NCBI RefSeq assembly: GCF_932526225.1
Contig: NC_064041.1
Location: 9,840,813-9,904,812, forward strand
Reading direction: 5' to 3'
Origin: Nematostella vectensis
Taxonomy: Eukaryota > Cnidaria > Anthozoa > Actiniaria > Edwardsiidae
Length of the DNA: 64,000 nucleotides
The notes below the pieces were generated by a model. The model saw only the letters and a list, made by a program, of their open reading frames with translations, searched no databases and was not told the DNA's origin. Below are positions 57,001 through 64,000 of this stretch, piece after piece. Both the position numbers and the translations under genes were made by a program. The first letter of the stretch is position 1. Every line of letters begins with the position of its first letter.

Positions 57001-60000
57001 AAGTTTCCCACCAGAAAGTGTGATCTCCACACTCAGCAAACTCCAGGCAAACCTATTGATGGTGAGGCAAGAATTATACCGAATGATTCTTCTAATCAGC
57101 AGACTATTAAAGAAGGAAGTGTAGTTGGAAGTCATGAAGATGTCGGAGAACATAAAAGAGACAACAAACAGATGGAAGTTACTGGAACAGAGAGTGAAAA
57201 AATAAGCACAGAAGAAACCCAATCAGAGGTTGAAGGAGAAAAACGTGAATGCGGAACTCATGCAATAAGAGATGCAAATGGCCACCCTTTGCAGAAGAAT
57301 AAGAAAGAGACTGGAGAATGTCTTGATAAGGAGAAGGCACCTGGATTAAGTGGCTCGTCTGCACCAATCGCAGACGAAGAGGCTGAGGTTAGCTAACTCT
57401 AATCCTGATTTTGATCCCTATATATGAATGTATCCATAATTTTCTTAGCTCATTATAGTTGCCATGTTATGTTATGTTTCTCATTTAGATGATGGATGGC
57501 AGTGAGGATGATGAATCAGACAAGAAGCAGTGTGAGAAAAAAAGAGATAAGGAATTACAAGACAAGAAAGTGTCTGTATGGGGGCGAATTCCGATGACAA
57601 GAGCGCAGAAGAAGAAGGCAAAACTTGAGAAAAAGAAGGAGAAAGAGCAGAGAAAAAAGGAAGCGACAAGGACCAATGTGGTTGGAGATGACACAATGTA
57701 ATTAAATAAGTTTGTAACACACTCTCCCCTGTGGATATATTTTGTGTAACGTTCCCTAGTTTAAACGCCCTTTACCTTTTATCGCTACCGATCCGATTTC
57801 AGTGTTATACCTTACTTACACTTACAGTTACACTCACAAGTGTTTGAGTGTCATGAAGAGAGTAGAGGCCAAATTCCAGATACATGGTGTCTGAATTATG
57901 TCTAACTAATCGTTTAAGCTAATCAGTTTTTAAAAAGTGATTACAATTCTGCATCTTAAGTTTTAAGTTTGTTAAAGTCTGTAATGATGGCTACTAAGGT
58001 GTGAGTTGCTGTTGATTTTTTTCAGTTCAAGTGACATTTTGCCAGAAAATAATCCAGAAGCAAAAGCAAAAGAAACAAAACCGAATAATGCCATGCCAGA
58101 TAAAGAAAAGACAGAAAAGCAACACAAAGGTCTTGAATTAAAGGATTCCTTCCATTTCGAAGAGGATTGTGTTACTGTCGTGTTCCATGCCATGCTATCC
58201 ACAAAGATCGGCTTTAACCCAGATAAAGACTCTGTGCATATAGTATTTGGCAGCCCAGTGCTTGGAGGTTGGACAACTGCGTTACCCTGCCTCATTACAA
58301 GGTATATTCACTCACTCTGTATGGAACTTGTAAATTCCAAAACATAGTATAAGACTAAATGTACGTTTAATTTGCAGAAAGTTCGAGGACAAGTTCCTTT
58401 TAGTTAATAGCAAGATTGACGTCCCACACTGCGTTTGTAAAGGAACCCCTTACAAGTACGTGTTCATGAATGGAGTGACTGGTGAAGTTATTTGGGAGCT
58501 GCTGGAAAATGATACCACGAGGATCATGAATCGTCAGTTGAGTGTTGACACCAACTTGTCAAAGAATGGTAAGAGTTATTGAAGTATGAATCAGTGGACT
58601 GGGTGTGTGTATTTACTATTCTTTTTTATCTTCTTTTACAGATACTTGGAACCAGTACGATGGAGTTATTTATCTGCCTAAAAGCATTTTGGGCACTATA
58701 AAATCCTATATATTCAATGACGACCATGAAAAGAACAAACAGTGCGCCGCCCTTGCTTTCCTTCCACGATGGAAAGGCTTCGTTCCAGATAACGAGAAAC
58801 ACAATGTGATAAATATCACTTTCACTGAAGCACTCCGTCAGATTTTTCAAATTCAACGATGTCTGTCGGGGATGTTTGTGGATTTATGTGGCCAAACTCA
58901 ATGGAGAATACAGTATGGATTTGACTTATCAAAGGTATACCTTCACCACAAGAAAACGTTAAGCCATTTAACGTATAGCTTTTACCATAAAATTATCGAT
59001 CAGGGTTTCCAACTAAGATTTGAAAATCGTTTGACTGATCTTTGACGTGTGTACTGTAGGTACTCCTTGGCTTCCTCACTCAGAAGATCCAGTCAAACAT
59101 CAGTATCGATGAAGGCAGTAAAGCGAAGCGTGTGGAGCGCCTTGTGTCAAGCCTCGGAATTACACTTGTTGCACACAAATGCAACGTTAGGTTTGATAAG
59201 GCAACGCTTACTGAGCTCATTCACGGTTTGGTGGTTCTACCTGATGGCCCAAGAGGCTGTGACTTTGACGAGATAGACAAGGAGCTACCAGAAGAGATAT
59301 GGAGGTACTTAAAAAAAGAAACATTTAATTTTGTACAGTTAATACTTTTTTGGCTCCCAGTTTTCCGTTGTTCACTTTATTCTGAGCAATCAATCATTAG
59401 AGAGTAGTCGGAAGCTAGCCTGAAGAATCCTTACTGAAACTTTATTTAGTCATCTTAAGACCAATACTTCTGCTGATGTATTGAAAAGGTCTCAACCCTA
59501 AGCGTGGGCCATAAGAAATAAGATGCGCTGCAGATTACACAGCCCGTAGAACCAGTATCACATCTACAATCTCTTAGAGAAAAATGTATCTACTCTCAAT
59601 GATTGTTATATCCAATAATCTATTGTCTTGTGATCCATTGCAGCAAGCTAGCAGAGGCTGTGCTGTACATCTGTAAATGCACGTCACAGGCGCACAGCTA
59701 TGAGTGGCCTGAAGTGCTGTTGGCAGTCCCAATAGTTCATCTCTTGCGAAAAGACTGTGAACCATTTGAGGAATTGAAGCCAAGTCTTTACGAGAGCGAA
59801 GAACAATGGTGCTGCTCTAAAGGCATCCCGACCATCAACTCAACAAAGTGAGAAAATTTAACGTAGCTACAAAGTAATACAAACATGCATTTTACAAACA
59901 ATTATTGGCGCCATTCTTCTGCTAATGCGTTCTTTTAACAGCTTTGGCCGATTCCCAAAGCTGGAGCAGGCCTCGAAATATTGGGGGGGGGGAGGAGGGA

Positions 60001-63000
60001 CGATACAGCAACGTTCAGAAAATATTGCGTGCATAGCCACCCCCCCTAGTGGTCATTTCCTTATGATTTTTTAACTACCCTTCCCCTGCCACCGGCCCTG
60101 ATTCTGAAACTCAAAGCCTTCGCTAACCGTTTTTCGAGCCCTATAAAATATTTATGCTTCTCCATACTTTAGAGTGTCGGATGGCCTACGCAAAGTTTTA
60201 CTTCAATTGATTGTTATCGACCCATTGTTACGCCGACTGGTCATATGCTCAATGGTTAAAGAAGAGAGCCAATGGTTATTGGTCTCCAAAAGTCAGAAAT
60301 TTCCAATCCACGAAGTTTGCTCTGCTTTGGCAGCTGGTATCAGTAAGACACGAACTCTTTACAACAAGGTAATAAAAGGCTTTGATTATCCAGATTGTGT
60401 TTGTCTCAAAAGAAACTACTGATGCAATAAGCCTCTGGTACGTTGGAATCTCGACTTATTTTAATCAAAGGCCGCCTCCGCCACGTTCTTTTTTAGGACT
60501 TATAGGTTGTGCACACTAGTGACATAACATGGGCGCCCGCACTCAGCTTAGCCCGACATAACATGGACATAATAACATAAATTTTTTTTTCTCTTATGTC
60601 GTTATGTCCATGTCGTTATGTCGGGCTTATGTCAAAATGTCAAACCATTCACACTTGAACCAGGGAAGTGCACTTCCCTGCTTGAACATACGAAGATGAG
60701 AGTGCGCGCGCCCATGTCGTTATGTCACTAGTGTGCACCAGGCATTACACTATCCAAATGTTTCACCCAATAAAAAGGTTTGGGTGGGTGTAAAAAGACA
60801 AACTATTGTAAGAAACAATGGACATTATGTATTTGTAACCGCATTTGCCCTTACCTTGTATTCTTTTACAGGACGAGCTGATACAAAAATGCCTCATAAA
60901 TTTATATACAAGGGTTTCCTCCGAAACGTGAGTGATAATTTCATATCACCAGTAAGCTGCCCAGCTATTAAAATAGGATGATATTACACTACCTGTTAAC
61001 AGTCATTGCTTCTATTGTACACATTACTGTTTATAAATAGAATCAAACTCATAAACGTTTACGCTTATTTCAATTTTTACCGTTAGACTGATATGTTTTG
61101 ATATAGCAAATATCATATCTTTTCACTTAGTTGCGTATTTCCCTTTATTCGATTGCTTATATAATTATCACAATTAAAGAGTTCTTTATTGAATGCATGC
61201 CACTGCTTTTTTATGTGACAGCAAACTTAATTTTTCTCACTTTTTAAAAATCTCAGAAGAAGTTCCGCATCAGAGATCACTGCTTGCTCAGCTCTAAAGC
61301 TTCTCGCTGCCCTCTTGGATAAGCATGATCTCCATAACGCCATCCACATGGACGCTGTTAACCTTTTTTCTGTATGCATCGAGACAACGGAGATTGGAAC
61401 ATGCGAAAATACCAAAGAAAGAAAGACGATACTGATTGACGAGGCAATCAAATGCATAAATGAGGCAGTTCTGAAATGGTTCTTGGAGAAAATGGCTTCA
61501 ACTGATTCGCGAAGAACATCGGAGATCAAGGTGGTTATTGCCCGCTGCTAGGGCATATCGTTTTGTCATTTAATTAGTACCAGAACAGAACCCGTCACCT
61601 TGTGACGATAACAATTGTACCTTACAATAGTTTCTTTTCCCAAAAAGACTTTATATATAAAATACTATGTATTTTTGTATTCACTTTATGCAGTATCCAT
61701 CATAATCAATGTTTAAAAGCAAAAACACAAATAACGCTATAATTAGTTGAAATATTTGTAATGTAATCACTTTAAGTGTTTATATACAACATTTCAACAG
61801 CTTAATTCGTAATTTAAAAAGCTTATGGAATCAAATTCATCGAATATACATAAGGTTTAGCTTAGATGTCTAGCTGTGGAATACGTTTCACGTGTTTGCT
61901 TTTCTTTTTCAAATCAGGCAAACAAATTATGATAGACACATTTCAAAAGTCCCAGGATCAAGTTCTTGAGTATATCCCTAGCTAGCATAACTTCTTTTTC
62001 ATAACTCCTATTCAGCTTAAGGATTTTTAGTTCGGTTGCGAAGCGATCTCTTCCTTTGTCAAAACAAAAACACGGATCGGTTTCCCGCCTTCATACGTCT
62101 TTACTAATCTTTCTCAACACCAGCAACTGAATCTAGATCATCATGTGTATTATCAAACACATCTCAGATGGCCAAAAATAAAGTACTTGAATATATCTTT
62201 CTAAGCATATCATATTCCAGGCTTAAATTGCTTTCTCAGCAACACTTCTCAAAACACGATTCGATTCTGGAGCCATTAATCTTCCCCAAACGTTGTATGT
62301 TTCTTTTCACTAAAAACCGCCTTCAGAAGAGCTTCATGTCCTTATCTCCAAGTTTGTCGATATGCATATATATCTAGCACAGGTGGCTGGTTTTAGAATA
62401 CTTTTCAGGGTTGGTTATGTGTTTTTGATAATGGCGCCTGCAAGAATTCTCGTTCAAAAGCTTGTGCAGGTTGATGACGTCAACCGCAAAAACGTTTGCC
62501 CGACAGACGTAACGCTTATAATTGTATAGAGATTAATCTGCTCAGATTATTTATATTGACGCTTAATTGTAATTCGATTATTATATGTTATGCTTAGACC
62601 TGGAGCAATCTTCTTGGTGCCGCGTTCAAGGGTGAGAACGAGTGTTATTGGCAAGGCGGGTTGCTCGCCATCTTCAACGGAAGACTGAAAAAGGTTTGAA
62701 AATCCTTTTTGTTCACTTAAACTTTCCTGGAGAATAACTATACGACCGAAGTTTTAAGAATTGCTTCATCAGATATTATGAATGGTGTTTGTTCTTTCTA
62801 GCTTAGCGAAGAGGAAACTCTTAAGCTGTTTTGCAACAATCTAACAGAGGAAACTGATCCAGCTATCATCGAGGCTGTAACGAAGGCTGCTTTCGAAGCT
62901 GTTGAACGCATTATCGAGGTATGAGGAGGTCCTGATTGTAGACCTCGATTTTTTTAACTTGTAATACTAATAGTAATATTAATGACTGGCATATGCCTAT

Positions 63001-63656
63001 CTTAGAGAGGTGCGGATGTTAGTAAATCATTTACCGAGCTTCACAGGACAAGCACTGGAGGAAACCATCAGGAATTAAAAGCGCGCGAGCTTCTCTCTCG
63101 CATGCTCGTTGGTGCATGGGATAAAGTCATAGAAGGAAAGACTAGCGTTCCAGAGTTCCAGACTCTTCGACATCTCTTGACATGGAAACCGTGGAATGGA
63201 TTCCTCAGTTTCTATAGTAAGAACCCTAGATTGTTTTGCGTTATGGCATATTTTTCTGCCAACCTGTTGCTTTTCGAATGTTTTAGCTATAACACTAAAC
63301 CAATCCGACACCAGCGTCTTTCTTTTCATTGACAGGTTCCTCTGCAGGAAAAAGCATGTTATCTGTCAGAGCTTGTGCAATCGTCGAGAACGCCGTTCTC
63401 GTGATTGCATGTACGCAGAAAAGTGTCGACGATGGATCAGTCCAAGTCAAAACACTGAAGTTGCTCCAGAAAAACATAGACGACTTCATCCAGCTCTGCT
63501 ACTCTGTATCTAAAATTGATGACACGATTTCCACTGTGCCTGTTGAAAATGTTAAAGAAAAACTGGAACAGCGGATGAGGGAACTCGAAATGTTTGATGA
63601 GCTGAAAAAAGAGATTTTTACGTACATCAAGCTTTGTTCCTCTGGAAAAGAGGAAG
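54055..63656 (+). CDS. RNF213: RNF213/mysterin-like giant AAA+ E3 ligase, N-terminal part
   Basis: RNF213 is a giant E3 ubiquitin ligase of lipid droplets and anti-microbial defence; its AAA+ and RING parts lie beyond the right edge. Fifteen exons: 54055-54241, 56255-57387, 57489-57697, 58026-58301, 58378-58568, 58642-58934, 59060-59304, 59644-59847, 60173-60368, 60872-60927, 61257-61530, 62598-62693, 62802-62918, 63006-63216 and 63336-63656; about 1,336 codons. N-terminal zinc ribbon: MKCPNRKCKNP...YCPACGVP (human starts MECPSCQ...FCSQCGE). Then a disordered acidic region, a lysine-rich stretch, and a CBM20-like segment near residues 550-680 (VTVVFHAMLS, TPYKYVFMNG, DTWNQYDGVIYLP; human VTVFFHAIIS, IPYKYVIYNG, DWHQYYDIVYM). 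The exon 2 acceptor is chosen for phase; TAG at 56223 is stronger but out of phase with exon 1. Confidence 0.85.
59955..60100 (-). repeat. Dispersed G/C-rich repeat family (inverted copy), RNF213 intron
   Basis: Read on the minus strand it contains AAATCATAAGGAAATGACCA, CTAGGGGGGGTGGCTATGCA, and ends CAATATTTCGAGGCCTGCTC, matching the 3' half of the copy at 22553-22712. It lies between exons 8 and 9 of RNF213. Confidence 0.65.
60509..60738. mobile_element. MITE with GTGCACACTAGTGACATAAC termini and nested palindrome
   Basis: Left end GTGCACACTAGTGACATAAC then ATGGGCGC; right end is its inverted repeat GCGCCCATGTCGTTATGTCA then CTAGTGTGCAC. Inside, AGCCCGACATAACATGGACA pairs with TGTCCATGTCGTTATGTCGG, forming a second hairpin. 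The motif GACATAAC/GTTATGTC occurs at least six times. Intron 9 of RNF213. Confidence 0.9.
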
Positions 63657-63841
63657 GTACCTAGTATATGTTACTTATGTGGTCACATTATACATAATCA
63701 AACCAGATTAACCTGCAAACGTGCAGTCTCTAACTCACCTAACAAATTGGGCAAAAAGAAACGATGCGAATATATGCTGATTCTTTTTGCTATATAAAAA
63801 CCTTTGTGACCTCCCACACCAAGAGCGCCAAAAATGGAGAA

Positions 63842-64000
63842 TTTTATAATTTCCAGTCTTAAAGCTGGACACCTTAAGCAACGGAGGTATTGTAGCTTAT
63901 GACGGTCCATAATTGAATATGCCTCCGTTGTCTACGCTCACCTCCCTATTTATCTTGAGTCAGTTCAGAAACGAGCCCTTCGCATCATCTGGTTGGGTGT
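63842..64000 (+). pseudogene. Non-LTR retrotransposon reverse transcriptase fragment, runs off the edge
   Basis: One frame reads RSIIEYASVVYAHLPIYLES then VQKRALRIIWLG to the window end, the typical I.YA..VW.P.LP..L..vQkRALrII motif C-terminal to the catalytic core of CR1/L1-like reverse transcriptases. An in-frame TGA lies just before it, so this is a decayed copy. It falls in the intron after the last visible RNF213 exon. Confidence 0.7.

Noticed and set aside
63336-63400. Walker A nucleotide-binding loop (SSSAGKSM) in the last visible RNF213 exon
   Set aside because: The glycine required four residues before GK is absent, and the region is N-terminal to the known AAA+ modules.

Overview
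The window is animal nuclear DNA: intron-rich genes with GT-AG splice sites, AT-rich introns and intergenic DNA, vertebrate-like protein families, and dense short inverted-repeat elements. The gene set (RPL7A, MED22, DSN1, ABL, RO60, BOK, PRPF38B, RNF213), short introns and moderate GC suggest an anthozoan cnidarian, for example a sea anemone. The species is an inference; the sequence does not prove it.

Layout: (1) 156-2590, RPL7A (minus, 5' end only) and MED22 (plus), head to head with start codons 258 bp apart. (2) 4272-12223, a plus-strand gene of about 1,030 codons in nine recognisable exons for a helical protein I cannot name securely (MEI1 is a weak candidate). (3) 13373-18299, DSN1 (minus, 12 exons), head to head with (4) ABL (plus, 18626-30787, seven exons). 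ABL's sixth intron contains a 4.3 kb array of a 26-bp unit, about 165 copies. (5) 33818-37767, RO60 (minus, four exons). (6) 40358-41585, a BOK-type BCL-2 family gene (plus, two exons). (7) 41.6-47.4 kb, gene-poor DNA with inverted-repeat elements, a non-LTR retrotransposon fragment and a minisatellite. (8) 47775-53333, PRPF38B (minus, six exons), head to head with (9) RNF213 (plus, from 54055), whose first roughly 1,336 codons lie in the window and which runs off the right edge.

The genes are not an operon. They are mainly housekeeping or signalling genes: ribosome, Mediator, kinetochore, tyrosine-kinase signalling, RNA quality control, apoptosis, splicing and a giant E3 ligase. Shared structure comes from head-to-head promoters (three close pairs plus RO60/BOK farther apart) with recurring ATGGCGG motifs. 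Ancient linkage is also visible: the RPL7A-MED22 divergent pair is the Surf-3/Surf-5 pair of mammals, and ABL lies within 30 kb of it, as ABL1 and the Surfeit locus both lie on human 9q34.

The most unusual DNA is non-coding: the 26-bp array with internal higher-order duplication, two long-TIR elements with 9-10 bp target-site duplications, several MITE families with multiple copies in the window, and partial exon duplications in DSN1 and in the gene at 4.3-12.2 kb. I found no clear new protein-coding system. All exon boundaries were read by eye from reading frame and splice signals.
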